From: Chlamydomonas reinhardtii
Taxonomy: Eukaryota > Chlorophyta > Chlorophyceae > Chlamydomonadales > Chlamydomonadaceae
Direction of reading: 5' to 3'
Assembly: GCF_000002595.2 (NCBI RefSeq)
Contig: NC_057010.1
Coordinates: 1,506,190-1,570,189, forward strand
DNA length: 64,000 bases
The translations under genes and the position numbers were made by a program. The notes below the pieces were generated by a model. That model made no database searches, had not been told where the DNA came from, and worked only from the letters and a program-made list of their open reading frames with translations. Below, in pieces: positions 31,541 to 43,548 of this stretch (position 1 is its first letter; each line of letters begins with the position of its first letter).

Positions 31541-34500
31541 ATGGGGTCGGGTCGTGACGGCCGGCCTGCGAGCTACACCAAGAAGAACTTCTCCCTGGAG
31601 AAGCTCAAGCTCAGCAGCATGAAGGATGACCTGACCGTTCTGCGCCATATGTGGTTCGGCAGCAAGAAGGGCGATGATCACGCTGCTCGCCTGGAGAGCT
31701 TCTACGGGCCCCAGGCCGCTGCCTGTAAGTCGCGATTAACTTTATGCTCATTTAAGTGTTTCGAGTTGCTTACGCGCTGTCTGCCCGCGCAGATGATGCT
31801 TTCCGGTCGCGGTTCCTCTGGGGTCGCAGGCCCATGCTCGCTGCAGTTGCTGCCCGCCTGGCCGAGCGCTCGAACCTCATCTGGGTTGACCTGGGTGGTG
31901 GCACTGGGGTGAGTCGCGGTTGTATCGGGGAGGTGCGGGATAGCCCTGGCCGTTTGGCTGCGCCTCGCGCGCCATTTATGCTGATCTGCGCTTTGTCTTT
32001 GTGCGCGCAGGAGAATGTCGATATGATGGCTGATTACATCGACCTGGCGAAGTTCAAGTCCATCTACGTGGTCGACCTGTGCCACTCGCTGTGCGAGGTG
32101 GCCAAGAAGAAGGCGAAGGCCAAGGGCTGGAAGAATGTCCAGGTCGTGGAGGCCGACGCTTGCCAATTTGCGCCCCCTGAGGGCACCGCGACGCTCATCA
32201 CCTTCTCCTACTCGCTCACGAGTGAGTTGCAACGCCGTCGACTTGCCATCGGAGGATCCATCCACCCACAACGTTCATCCCCTCTCACCCCGCGCTTTTT
32301 GCTGTTGCAGTGATTCCACCGTTCCACAACGTCATCGACCAGGCTTGCTCGTACCTGTCCCAAGACGGCCTGGTGGGCGTTGCCGACTTCTACGTGAGCG
32401 GCAAGTACGACCTGCCCCTGCGCCAGATGCCCTGGTCGCGCCGTTTCTTCTGGCGGTGAGTTACCAGGCCGCGGCTACACATCTCTCAAGCAAGCGTAGC
32501 TGAGCGGGGCACAGAAGGCGCTTAGGGCCCGGGGTGCGCTTCTGGGTAGTGGCAAGGATATCGGCAAGGCCCTTCAGCTACCCGAGGTACCATGGTGATC
32601 TGTCACGCAGCTCATCACGGTGCTGACTGAGGCACGTGCTCGAGTCTGCGGTCGTCATAGGGCTTTCAGCACATCACAGCGCAGTCTCCGAATGCGCGTG
32701 CTGCAGCGTGTATGCTCCGGGACAGCACCATGCACCGTGCGGCGTTCTTGACTTGCATCCGCTGCTCTCGGGCCTCCCCTGGGTTCGCTCAGACACGTCT
32801 CCGCTGCCCCTGTGTCTGCTGCGTCGTCGTGTGCAGATCGATCTTCGACATCGACAACATTGACATCGGCCCCGAGCGCCGCGCCTACCTGGAGCAGAAG
32901 CTGGAGCGCGTGTGGGAGCAGAACACCCAGGTGTGTGCCGCGTTGACACCTGGCCTGTGCAAGCCCAAGTAAGGTTTGCTCATCAGCCCTGCAGCACCCG
33001 CGGCGTGCGGCGGATATTCATCGGCAGAGCCGTCCGCACTGTTGGTTAATCCACCAGTCCGCCTGCCTTTCCTCTGCGTGTTTCAGGGTTCGATCCCCTA
33101 CGTGCCGTGGCTGCGCGCCCCCTACTACGTGTGGATTGGCCGCCTGCCCAGCGTTGGCCGTGAGTCGCGTCGCGCGGGACCTCGTCCGCATCAGGACACA
33201 TGGTTACGGGGGCCTCAGTGAAGCGTATCGTATCGTTGCAGTCGTACTGTCAAGCGTACCAACAAGCGCGTCCCTTGCGCGTTGAAATTGTTGGGCGCAA
33301 GCATGAGCCGTGCCGCCGATGCCCAACTCGCGTTGACCCTGCAGACGCCCTGCACGAGGAGCGCGTGGAGCGGCCGCCCATGTTCCCGCCCACCTTCCTG
33401 TACACGCAGTCGTGGGAGGACCCCGAGCCGGATATGGAGGTGAGCGGCTCAGCCTGAGGCAGATACGCACGAAGGAAACGCTCGTGGTACCCCGAGGGCG
33501 GGATCACGCACGTTCGGAAGCATTGTGGCACGGTCACATCGTCGCACCAGCAAAGCAAGCACTAAGCACCAGCGGTTCTGTGGGCAATGTGCCACCGCAA
33601 TGCCTGGCCAGTGCGCAGCTTCGCATTAGTGTATGCCAGTATCACGCCTAGCTCAGCCTGCAAGCTGCTGTCGTAGAAAGCAGCCGATGGTGGCACTGAG
33701 CGCGAACACTCCTGCTGAAACTGTGCCTGCCATCCTCTCGTGCCCTTCCCAGGTGATGGAGATCAACCCCAAGGACACGGTGCTGACCCTGACTAGCGGC
33801 GGCTGCAATGCCCTGAACCTGCTGGTGCAGGGGGCCGGCCAGGTGAGATCATAGTGCGTGCTGCACCCTTTCTGGTGTCCTTACTTCATGATGGCCGCTG
33901 CACGGAATGTTAGGAAGCGGTTGGCATACATGTAGCTGCAGAATGTCGCTGACGTCGTCTTCCGCGCTGCTGCTGCAGGTGGTGTCGGTGGACTGCAACC
34001 CCGCGCAGTCGGCGCTTCTGGAGCTGAAGAAGGTGGCCATTCAGCAGCTGGAGTTTGAGGACGTGTGGCAGGTAAGGGGCTCCTCATCTGGCGCCTAGGG
34101 ACTGCACACGTCTGTTCCTACTGTGATGCAACATGCGGGACCTGGTCAGGCCTTGCGGCATTCGCACTGCGATGCTGTCCCCCAGGGCTCAGCACATCCT
34201 CTCGCCGGCTGCAACGGCACAGCCCTTTTTACACTCCGCAACCCCTGTCTTGGTAATTCCCCTTCCACAGCTGTTCGGCGAGGGCGTGCACCCGCGCATT
34301 GAGGAGCTGTACGAGAAGAAGCTGGCGCCCTTCCTGTCGCAAACCAGCCACAACTTCTGGTCCAAGCGCCTCTGGTACTTCCAGCACGGCCTGTACTACC
34401 AGGGCGGCATGGGCAAGCTGTGCTGGGTGCTGCAGTGCCTGGCCGTGGTGCTGGGACTGGGCAAGACCGTCAAGCGCCTCGCCAACGCGCCCACAATGGA

Positions 34501-35782
34501 GGAGCAGCGCCGTCTGTGGGACAGCAACATGCTCATCCACTTCGTGAAGAACGGGCCCAAGCCGCTGGTGTGGCTGTTCGTCAAGTTCGTGAGCCTGGTG
34601 CTCTTCAACAAGGCCGTGCTGTGGTTCGGCGGCGGCGTGCCGGGCAAGCAGTACGCGCTGATCAAGGCGGACGGCATCCCCATTGAGAACTACATCGCGC
34701 GCACCATGGACGGCGTGGCGGAGAACTCGCACGTGCGCAAGCAGAACTACTTCTACTACAACTGCCTCACCGGCAAGTTCCTGCGCGACAACTGCCCCAC
34801 CTACCTGCGCGAGGCGGCCTTCGCCACCCTCAAGAGTGGCGTGGTGGACAACCTGACCGTCTCCACCAACTTCTTCATGGAGGAGCTCAAAGCGCGCACC
34901 TACACCAAGGTGGGAGCCAGAGCGGAGAGTGTGAAAAGCGGGAGATGGCGGGCGTTGTAGGTGCATGGCGAACGCTTGTCTGCCAGGGTGAAAGGGCAGA
35001 GCGAGGGAAACGGAATTTCAGAATTCGGATGGCTGGGAAGCGGAAACGAACAAGAACGGAATAGAAGGCCGCTGGCGAGAAACTGGTGCGTTGGCGTTTG
35101 GCATCCAGTCTGCCAGGCGCCCCCGTGCCTACCTGCTCAGGTCCGTCTAACCGTTACAACCCTCGCCCTCACCGCCCCCCCCCCGCCCCACCAGGTGATT
35201 CTGATGGACCACGTGGACTGGCTGGATATGCCCGTGGCCAACGAGCTGGCCGAGTGCCTGGCCAAGCAGGTTGCGCCGGGCGGCATCGTCATCTGGCGCT
35301 CCGCCTCCCTCAGCCCGCCCTACGCCGAGCTGATCCAGAAGGCGGGCTTCGACGTGCGCTGCATCCGCCGCGCCACTCAGGGCTACATGGACCGCGTCAA
35401 CATGTACAGGTGCGTGCTTTGTCCGTGCAGGTGTGAGGATGTAGGATGTCAGTGGTGGCGGGAGGGAGCATGCGGGTCGAATGGGAGGAGGTTGCGTTAT
35501 TGATGCCCGATGGGACCTGGGTGAATGCGGTGAGCGGCTACCGTATGTGCCAAGGACGGGGTTGGCGGCGTCGGGCGGCAGCAGAAACTTGAAAGGTTGT
35601 TTTAGAAGATCAAGATATGTTGCGATAACGGAAGCGACCTAGCGTCAGGGCGCAACAGCGCGTGGGCACCGCCGAAATCTGCGTTGTCCTTCGATGTATA
35701 CCCTGATCCAATCTTGTCGGTTTCTCCAATGCGCAGCTCCTTCTACATGGCCCGCCGGAAGGGCGCCAAGAAGGACAACTAA
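31541..35782 (+). CDS. BTA1: Betaine lipid (DGTS) synthase, fused BtaB-like/BtaA-like
   Basis: Makes diacylglyceryl-trimethylhomoserine from diacylglycerol and S-adenosylmethionine: the BtaA part transfers the aminocarboxypropyl group, the BtaB part N-methylates. Twelve exons: 31541-31724, 31793-31908, 32011-32221, 32311-32455, 32837-32930, 33087-33159, 33345-33439, 33753-33842, 33979-34071, 34271-34909, 35195-35409, 35737-35782, 666 residues. The N-terminal half is the methyltransferase, with the SAM loop WVDLGGGTGENVDMM around residues 92-106. The C-terminal half (from about residue 280) is BtaA-like, with SWEDPEPDMEVMEI, LTLTSGGCNALNLL, VVSVDCNPAQSALLELK and VILMDHVDWLD. It matches the Chlamydomonas BTA1 sequence as I recall it, almost end to end, with the same algal domain order. 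The start codon is followed by GSGRDGRP, as in that protein. Confidence 0.97.
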
Positions 35783-37132
35783 GCAGCTGGCGGCGAAGGC
35801 ACGGCGGGCAAGTGGCCGGCTAGCAACAGCCAATGGCGCTGACATCGCAGGAGCAGTGCGTTGGTTGCTAGCCGGCGGCGTGCCGTGCAGGGAGCACCGC
35901 TGTGGTCAAGCTGCGGGGACTGGGCTGGCAGCGGAAGCAGTACAGGCAGCGGCGCAATGGGCCCGTTACTCGTGCGGGCCCTGCAGTCCAGCTCGAATCA
36001 TTGCAGCTTGCTAGCCCGGCTGTCACAGCAGCGCTTCGGTAGGTGCGGCCGTCCACGTTTAGCGTGCTGGACTCCATAGTAGTGGTGCCAGTAGGAGTTA
36101 GGACAATGACCAGTAGCGCAGTTGAGGACGGGCATTTTCCCGGTAGCCCAGGTTCCGCTGTCTGTGGTTGGTGTGTGGCAATCCACGCCGGACGCAGTTG
36201 TAGGGGACACCGGGTCGCCGCACAGGCTTCCTGGCCACTGCTGTGTGGGGTGTGGGGGACCGATAGCGCCCGAGGCAGCACCCTGGGGATCATTAAGTAA
36301 ACGAATGAAGTGCGTGACAGCGACAGAATCGCGCAGTTGGATGTGTGCTGTGTTATGTCTGGTTTCCATCTCATGTGTTGCTGGTGCCGCGGAGGGGAGC
36401 GGAAGGCACATGGCGGCCGGTCTGGCGTCCTCGAGTGCCTAGTATCGGGGCTGCTGCACGCTCTCAGCAGTGCAGTTGCTTCGGGAGGCGTGCTTTGGGA
36501 TTCCGACGGACTGTGAGTGTTTGCCATTGTGTGCACCACGCGAAGCTGCCAAGTACTCGGGTGCTCACGCACGGCAAGCATAGCTCGGCCCCGGGCCTCC
36601 CGATGCGATCCGTCTGGGCAGGTGGAGGGGCTTTTATACTGTTTGCTTCCGTTGAGACGCGCTGCGATGGCGTTGAGTCCGGGACCCCGGCGGCGTACCG
36701 TATCATTTCGGTGGCAGGTGCTGCGTAGGAGTAACCGGATGCAACACTTCACGGTTGGGCTGTTCATTGTCCTTATAAAGTTGTAGATGGTGGTAAGTGA
36801 GTGACGCAGGAGTGCCAGTGACACATTGTGTGAGCCGTCGACTGCATCTTGAACCAGAGCTCTCCCGCTGTATGGGCGCCAGGAGTCGGAGCGTGCGCTT
36901 GCATGGACGCACAGAATGAGGCTGAGGCCGCAGGAGTCTGGGCATTCACGAGCGACCAACGGACGCGGATGCGGGAGATTGCCCAGCTGGCGGTTGTCAG
37001 TACCGGTACTTGACGAGATGACCGGGACCAATTTTAGATTCGGACGAGTATGCGGGAGGACGCGTCGGGCCAGTGTCGGTGAGTGTACAGGGTGCAAGGC
37101 GCGCAGCCCAAGCAAGGCGAGGGTGATGAGAA
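35783..37132 (+). other. Probable long BTA1 3' UTR
   Basis: The first plus-strand TGTAA after the BTA1 stop is at 37133, about 1.35 kb downstream, and no other gene intervenes. A 428-codon open frame lies antisense here (37154 to 35868) but shows no recognisable domain, has Ser/Thr/Arg-rich composition and lacks the codon bias of real genes nearby, so I treat the stretch as non-coding. Confidence 0.45.
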
Positions 37133-37137
37133 TGTAA
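37133..37137 (+). terminator. Candidate BTA1 polyadenylation signal (TGTAA)
   Basis: It is the first TGTAA on the plus strand downstream of BTA1. The distance from the stop is long but not extreme for this lineage. No other evidence supports it. Confidence 0.4.
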
Positions 37138-39619
37138 GGACTCAATTCTTGCATATTCGCTCCAACACAGCAGCTCCGGACACCTGATTACATGTGATGA
37201 TGCTGGCGAGTGGGGGAGACGGCAGAGGAGCCGTGTAGGCAGGGTGGCGAGCAGTGTTGACTCGCAGAGGCACCCCGCCAATGTGCACACCAGACGAGTA
37301 CTGCAGTGCCAGGAGACCAGCGCGTCGCCATCAGGCCTGGCGGCAGGAGCGGTGCAACTAGGTGGAGTTGGATGGACGGCAAGGGCAGGCAAGGGACGCA
37401 GAACAAGGTACCCAACAGCTCTGAGAGGAGCCCAGGTCACAGCGAGCGTGGGCACTATCTTTAGTGTAAGTGCGTGTGACGTTGCCCACGAGCCAATGCC
37501 CCAGCGCCTTGAAATCACATGTGTGGGAGGCAGGTACATGCCGTATGTGTTGAGGGCGCGCAGTGTGCGTGTGTACCCCATGTGCGGCGATCGGGTCAGC
37601 GGCAGGCCGCCCGACGCCAGGCGCGTGTCCAGGTGTCCAGGTGCCTAGCCACCCGCAGGCTATCGCCCCAGGCCTGCAGTATTGCATCGCAATCGCATCT
37701 GCGAATCTGCAATGAAATGCCCCGTAATAATATATGCGCTGACTTATCGCAGCGCAGTGGAGATAAGTCTACTTATTGCGACGTAACTGCCGTGTTGCGT
37801 TCAAGTCACGCACGGCGCAGGACGCTCGGGTACGTGCCTGCATGGGGCCGGACCGAGCTGGGTCTTGTAGGCGTCAGGAGCACACGGCGCTTTATCTGCC
37901 GTTGTGCTTCTGTACTGTATTTTCGGATCGTCCCTCTGCCGGGACGGTGACAACCCACCCGCCCCCCCTGGCGCCGCCGCGGATTAATGTGGTGGTACCC
38001 GTGGGCGCCGCGGCGTGGTTGTCTGGACTCTGCCATTAGGCGCTACGTGCATGCGACACACCCAGTACTGGCAGCACTTTCGGCCACTAGTGCAACCTCA
38101 ACACGGGCGGGCTTGGGCGGGCACGGCGGACTTGATGGGGTATCGGGAACTGTACGGCCCGAGCTAGGAGGCCGTAGTATGAAGGCCGCTGCGGGCCGCA
38201 AGTGAGTTGTGAGGCTGCTTAAGCAAGGCATGAGTGGAGGCTATTGTCGGTTTTGAGAGATTGGGATTGTCGTTTGGGGCCGTGGCGGTTTGTAACGCTA
38301 CACGGCAGTAAGGAGTCAATAAGCCTCGCTAGCCTCTCCAATCGTGCTCTCCAATCCGCACAATCATATTGCCTGCCAAGTATGTAAAGGCACGCAGCTC
38401 GAAGCTGCAACCTCCGGCACGCAGCCGCGCTGCCAGTGTCGCGTTGCGGGGCAACTGCCTTATGTACAGGGGCACTACTTGCTGGGGTTGTAAGAGCCGC
38501 TTGTAAGGCGACGCCACCGGATGGGCGGCCAACAACGCTTAACTAGGGACTCGCGACGGACGCCTGTGGATGCCGTATGCCCGTGTCGCGCCTTGCTTCC
38601 TGCAGCCCATCGTGCACTGTGGCTTCATCCTGGTGGTGGGCATGTTGACCACGAAGCCGCGCCCGACCCTGGGCCAGCTGCTGTGGCTCGGGTGAATCCG
38701 AACTATGGCGCTGCCGCTCGCCAGACTTATGAATGCGACATTACAAGAAGGGACAGTCCGACCAAGCAAGGGTGCCCAGCACCCAGGTCAGGACGGAACC
38801 AGCTCCGGCCCGAAGGGAAACCGCCCTCCCCCGGGCTGGCTGCCGGCCTTCACCAAACCGTGCATTTGTCTGCGCACAAAGCGTGTCTCAGCTGCTACAC
38901 CGTCACAAGTCGAAGCAAAGCCGAAGCCCGCCAGAGCCCCACAACCGTGCAGCAAACCATGTCGGCGCACGAAGCGCGGTCTACAGCACCAGACGCAAAA
39001 CCAGGTACACCGGGCAACGCCCAATCAAACGCTAGCCCTGCAGTACAAAACTCAGACTTATGGGGCTGTGCAGCGCTGAGGCACTAGGACACGAGGTGGG
39101 ATGAGACGTGCACATAGGCAGGCGCACAGGCGCACCAGCAGTGGCCAGGGAGGTGGGCAGGTCGGCAGGTCGGCTGCGTTGATGTTGGATGAGGAGGGGT
39201 GGAGGCGCCGGCACAGTCGCAGTGTGGTAGCAGCGGAAGCCACCACGCAGCACAGGCACACAGCAGCTTGGCTGGAATCGGAATTTGGATGCGCGGTGTG
39301 CCGACGACCCGCATGCTCTGAGCTGATATGCACCTAGCCTGCCCAGACAATTCGGCAGTACACAAGAGGAAAGGCAGTGACTCCGGGGCGTTTGGGGGTC
39401 TGTCAACCCGTGGGTCCATGCCGGTCAACGTGATTGGGACGCCGGGTCAAACTCATGCCGTCTCCAGAAATAATCCACACACCCTTTCCAAGCCCCGTAT
39501 CGACATCCTTCTGGCCCCCGCACTCGCTTTGCCTGGCCTAGGAACCGCTCCGTTCGCACTTTCTATTCCAAGGGCCTGTCGCTGCAGTGAACCGGCTGGA
39601 GCTTAAACGTGCATACGTG
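37138..39619. other. Intergenic gap before the cysteine-protein cluster
   Basis: About 2.5 kb with no supported gene, repeat or RNA on either strand. Open frames are short and unlike any family I know. The last few hundred bases should contain the promoter of the first cluster gene. Confidence 0.5.
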
Positions 39620-40576
39620 ATGGTGCTGAAGCCCGCATCTGCCTCCTCCTTAGCATGCATCGCGGCTGCTGCAATTCTGCTGGCGGCCGGCCTGCTGACA
39701 GCCCCAGCTCGGGCGCAGCCTGCCGCGGGTGAGAACTGCGCGCGCTTCAAACCAGCAGCACAATGAGTTGGGCATGCGTGGCAGAGTTTTAACGGGGACA
39801 AGTGGGGGCATGCTTGACAGCTGCGGGTGTGCGGGCTGCAGCGGGGTCCTGGACCGTGTCTTTCCCTCGCCGCGCTGAACCGCTGTTCCAGAACCGCAGC
39901 GCATGGCCCCGCTTCGGGACCTCCCCAAACCATCAAAGCGGTCTTCGTGGCGTTAGTTGGACGGCAGGGGACGCAGCATATGGTACACAGTCGCGCTGCA
40001 GCCCGGTGTCCCCTCACTCCTTCGCCGCCCTCCCTCACTCCCGTCCCTCCCTTCTCTCGTTCATCCGGCATGCGCAGCTGCAGGCGCACCAGCCGCCAAC
40101 AGCAACGGTGGCACCACCGGATCGCTGGTGCCGCCGCCGCTGCCGCCCGGCTCTAGCCCCAGCTCCAAGTGCGAGCAGGCCCGACTACGGCTGCCCAATG
40201 AGCCGTCTGTGGCCGCTTTCAAGGCGTGTGCCGGCGTTAAGCCCATCACCGCCGAGTGCTGCCTCAAACTGCTTCCCTACGCACAGTAAGTTACAGTGCA
40301 GGCGGCTGCACACGCATGTGCGGCGGGCGGGGACGCTGGCCACTGCTGACGGCGGCCGCCGTGGGTTGACGGCAGCCTGCTGTAGTGCAGTGGGTTGGGC
40401 GTGGCAGGTGCTGACGAGGGGACCCATGGCATCGGGGAGAAGGAGTACCCTGCAGCAGCCAACAGGACAGGCCGCCCGTGCCGAGCCGTGCTGAGCCCTT
40501 CCTTGTCCACACATGCTCTGTACGCACGTGCATGTACCAATCCCCTACAGTTCATACACAAGCGCGCGAACACACA

Positions 40577-40623
<47 letters not shown>

Positions 40624-40833
40624 ACACACACACATACACACACACATGTGCCAACACACACATATACATACGTGTGCACAAGCGCACACACACGTGCACA
40701 CACACGCCGCACGCCGCACGCCGCACGCAGGTACGTGGACTGCCTGGCTGAGCCCGCCTACCGCGCTGTGGCCCAGGCTTACCTGGATGGAGTGGCCACT
40801 GTGGAGGAGGTGCAGGGTGTGTGCCTGAGCTAG
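39620..40833 (+). CDS. Small secreted six-cysteine protein, cluster member 1
   Basis: Three exons: 39620-39728, 40078-40285, 40731-40833; 139 residues. Exon 1 encodes a signal peptide (ACIAAAAILLAAGLLTAPA, then RAQ). A Gly/Pro/Ser linker follows, then the shared domain with six cysteines spaced C-X18-C-X9-CC-X11-C-X26-C: CEQARLRLP, AFKACAGVKPITAECC, YVDCLAEPAYRAVAQAYL and EEVQGVCLS. I do not recognise the family; the CC pair resembles plant lipid-transfer/prolamin folds, but the CXC is absent. It is the most divergent of the four: the linker and domain start share one exon, and the last intron falls inside the region that is exon 4 in the others. That intron carries a CA/CG microsatellite. 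Expected outside the cell or in the wall. Confidence 0.8.
40571..40646. repeat. CA/CG alternating microsatellite in an intron
   Basis: A CA tract interrupted by a run of CG dinucleotides, a pure purine-pyrimidine alternation of about 75 bases with Z-DNA-forming potential, inside the last intron of cluster member 1. Confidence 0.9.
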
Positions 40834-41549
40834 GCGGCGTGCCTGAGCCAGGCGGTGTGCTTGATCTAGGCACCGGCCGCGCGGATGGGCCTGCCAAAGG
40901 ATGTTGTTAGCGCGGGTGCAGGAGGCAGTAGCGTAGCATGGCCAGGCAACAGCACAGCCGAGCCAGGCAACGACATTGCGCGTGTGCTTGCTGTGCATTC
41001 GCGGGTTATGGCACGCGACGCGGAGAGCCGGGCAGCGGCATGTGTACATGAAACACAAATGGGGGTTCACTGCTCCAGCAAGCAAGACTGTATACCGTAC
41101 ATTCAGTGGGACTGCAGGGCTGTGGAGTCACTGCATGACTGTGTTGGCAAGTGTGTGGCCGGGGGAAGGGCGCGCGGAAACGCAAGGAGAATCTCTGGAG
41201 GTCCATAACGGTCCCCGTGTGCTCGTGTTGTGGGTGGGCACGGTTTTCACGGTTTGACGTGTTTGCATCAGGTCCTTTCTCTGGGGACGCGCATTCTGGC
41301 GATTCGCAAACCAAAGAGCAAGACACGGATGCGTTGGCACTGCGCGCAACAACTTGCAAGGTTCCGGACCTGGGCTACCCAAGGTTGTGTGACTCAGTGT
41401 GCGTGTCCCATTCGCGCTCTATCTGTGGCCCTTCCCGGCACAGATGCCGAGGCCCGTGTTCTGCCACACCACTCTCCGACAGCTGCGATACCATTATTTT
41501 GCACCTTACAGGACATACATCCCCCCACTCCCCTCGTCCGCCTCGTAAC
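40834..41549. other. Intergenic spacer between cluster members 1 and 2
   Basis: No open frame of note and no plus-strand TGTAA. It must hold the 3' UTR of member 1 and the promoter of member 2. The last 40 bases before the ATG are C-rich. Confidence 0.5.
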
Positions 41550-43548
41550 ATGGACCGCCGCTCCCGCGCCGCCGCTGCCTCCTTGGGGCTCCTGGCGCTG
41601 CTGCTGGTCGCCGCCGCCGGCACCGCCCACGCCCAGTCGCCCACGTCTGGTGAGTGCGTGCTGACAAGGCAGCCTGGCTCTGGAAGCGTCGGGTGCATGC
41701 AGGGCAGGGTGGCGCTTTGGGTTGCTACTGCCATTGCTACTGCCGTTGCTACTGCCGCCGTCGTCCAGTCGTCCGGTTGAGCGTAGAAGAGCCGCCGGGT
41801 GCTTGAAGCCCCAACGATTATGGCGAATGCTGGTCGCGCGGAAAGCCTTGCGAGCAGCGATAGGAAGTGCTGTCCGGTCCAGGCCCGTGGGTCCACACGT
41901 CGCGGGGTCCTTGTCCCGAAACTTTCCCGTCCTGGCAGCCGGCCCCACCCGTCCCTGCCTGCCCCTACCCGCAGCTACTGCGCCTGCCTGATAACCCTGC
42001 AACACTGCTGCGACGCCACTCCCCTTTCCCCTGTCGTCCCCGCCCCCTCCTTGCAGCGGGTGAGATGGACACCACCCAGCTGTGCAAGGAGGCGCAGCAG
42101 CAGCTGCCGGGAGACCCCAACATTGCGGTGAGCGTGATTCACGCAGGAGTAAAGGCAAGGAGGACGTACCGTGTGAAGCTGGCGGCGCTGCAGGACGTTA
42201 ACGTCGTGGGGGTTGCCGCTCGAGTGCTGAGCAGGGGCCGCTGAGGGGTAGGGTCCAGACGCTACAGCAGGGGGTACCTTGCTCACAGGACCACCAGTCC
42301 GTACCGTACTGCCACGCTCAATTGGTGACACCAATTTGGTGAAAATCACCAATTTGGTAGCAGGGAACAATGTCGCCTAGGATTTGCCAGAGGCCGTCAC
42401 CAATTCCTGTGCACCCTGAATCCACGTCGGGCGAAAACACGCAGACAGGCTGCTTTGGCTTGTGACGCTATTCCTGTAGTATACGCGCAATGCTCAGTGT
42501 AGCCCCACGGTGTAGACCCCAAAGGCCCTAAGCTGCAGCTTACGCTGTGGGACATTGGCTGGATAGCGCCTGCAAGCGCGGGGCTTGTGATGCATACCGA
42601 ACGGTATGGTGCTGCTTGGTGCGTGGTTGTGAAGCTGAGCAGCAGAAGTACTGTGGTACGTTGGCTGGAGAGCGCCTGCAAGCGCGGGGCTTGTGTTGCA
42701 GCTGCCGGGGCCGAAAGCGACGCTGGGTACGATTCGGGGGGTCCCATCACCAATTCTGTGACATGGGTGTAATTCGGCCTGGCTTCTGCCAGAGCCCATC
42801 ACCAAAGTCTGTGTTAGCCTGTTTAATTCCAGCGCAATATTTTTCTGTCACCAATTATAAAATCACCAATTGAGCGTGGCAGTACGGTACGCAACCGGCC
42901 CCGCCCAATCAAGCGTTGCATTGAATGTGCGCCCTTGACTGGTGCTGCGTACAGGCCTTCAAAAAGTGCGCCGCCACGAAGCCCATTCCGCAGGATTGCT
43001 GCGCCAAGGTGAGATGTGTGTCTTGTAGGAGCGTTGATGATGTACGGGAGCGTGTGCTTAAGTGTCGGAGGGATTGCTGCACCAAGGTGGGCATTACCCT
43101 GCGTCGGGCATTATACACTCTGCGTTGGGCATTGTTACCCTACGGTAGACGGATCGACGTTGCGTGCATTCATGGGGCACAGACAGCGGGGGCCTGCAGC
43201 TTCCGCCCTCTTCCGCGACGCCAGTCTCGCCTGGCTCATGAGTATGCAATCCTGTCAGACGCTGCTATCACGGTACCTGCAAGTGGATGTCTGGCTGGTG
43301 CCGGTGCTGCCTACCACCGCCTACCACCCACCGTCCCACACCCCTTCATGCCAAGCCCAGATGCCGATGCCCTTCCTACCCCTCCACGCACGCACCCGCC
43401 TCCCCTCTCACTGCCCCCTCCCTGTCAGCTGGCTCCGTTTGCCAAGTACCTGCCCTGCCTCAAGACTCCCGAGTACCGCTCGGCAGTGGAAGCCTTCCTC
43501 AGCGGCACCACCTCCATTGACGAGGTCCGCACCACCTGCCTAGTCTGA
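41550..43548 (+). CDS. Small secreted six-cysteine protein, cluster member 2
   Basis: Four exons: 41550-41649, 42057-42127, 42955-43008, 43429-43548; 114 residues; intron phases 1, 0, 0. Exon 1 is a signal peptide (SLGLLALLLVAAAGTAHA, then QS). The mature domain has C-X18-C-X9-CC-X11-C-X26-C, with LCKEAQQQLPGDPNI, AFKKCAATKPIPQDCCAK and LAPFAKYLPCL. Exon 3 is exactly 54 bases, as in members 3 and 4. Intron 2 (827 bases) contains a 590-base inverted-repeat element. Intron 1 begins almost identically to that of member 3, showing recent duplication. Function unknown; secretion is inferred from the leader. Confidence 0.85.
42301..42890. mobile_element. MITE-like non-autonomous DNA transposon with terminal inverted repeats
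   Basis: The two ends are perfect inverted repeats of 28 bases beginning GTACCGTACTGCCACGCTCA. If the outer GTAC at each end is a target-site duplication, the inverted repeat proper is 24 bases starting CGTACTGCC. Subterminal DNA has short palindromes (TTGGTGACACCAA) and repeated TCACCAA motifs. A block of about 38 bases (ttggctgga to gggcttgtg) is tandemly repeated inside, at about 42554 and 42661. There is no open frame for a transposase. It lies wholly within intron 2 of cluster member 2. Superfamily not assigned. Confidence 0.85.

Noticed and set aside
33087-33098. GGTTCGATCCC, a tRNA T-loop consensus
   Set aside because: It is the start of BTA1 exon 6 (GSIPYVP); no acceptor stem, D-arm or anticodon arm surrounds it.
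35868-37154. 428-codon minus-strand open frame downstream of BTA1
   Set aside because: No recognisable domain, composition rich in Ser/Thr/Arg/Pro as expected of chance GC-rich frames, AT/GC codon use unlike the neighbours, and it lies in the probable BTA1 3' UTR.
38521-39087. 188-codon plus-strand open frame before the cysteine-protein cluster
   Set aside because: No leader peptide, no domain, no splice-supported extension, atypical composition.
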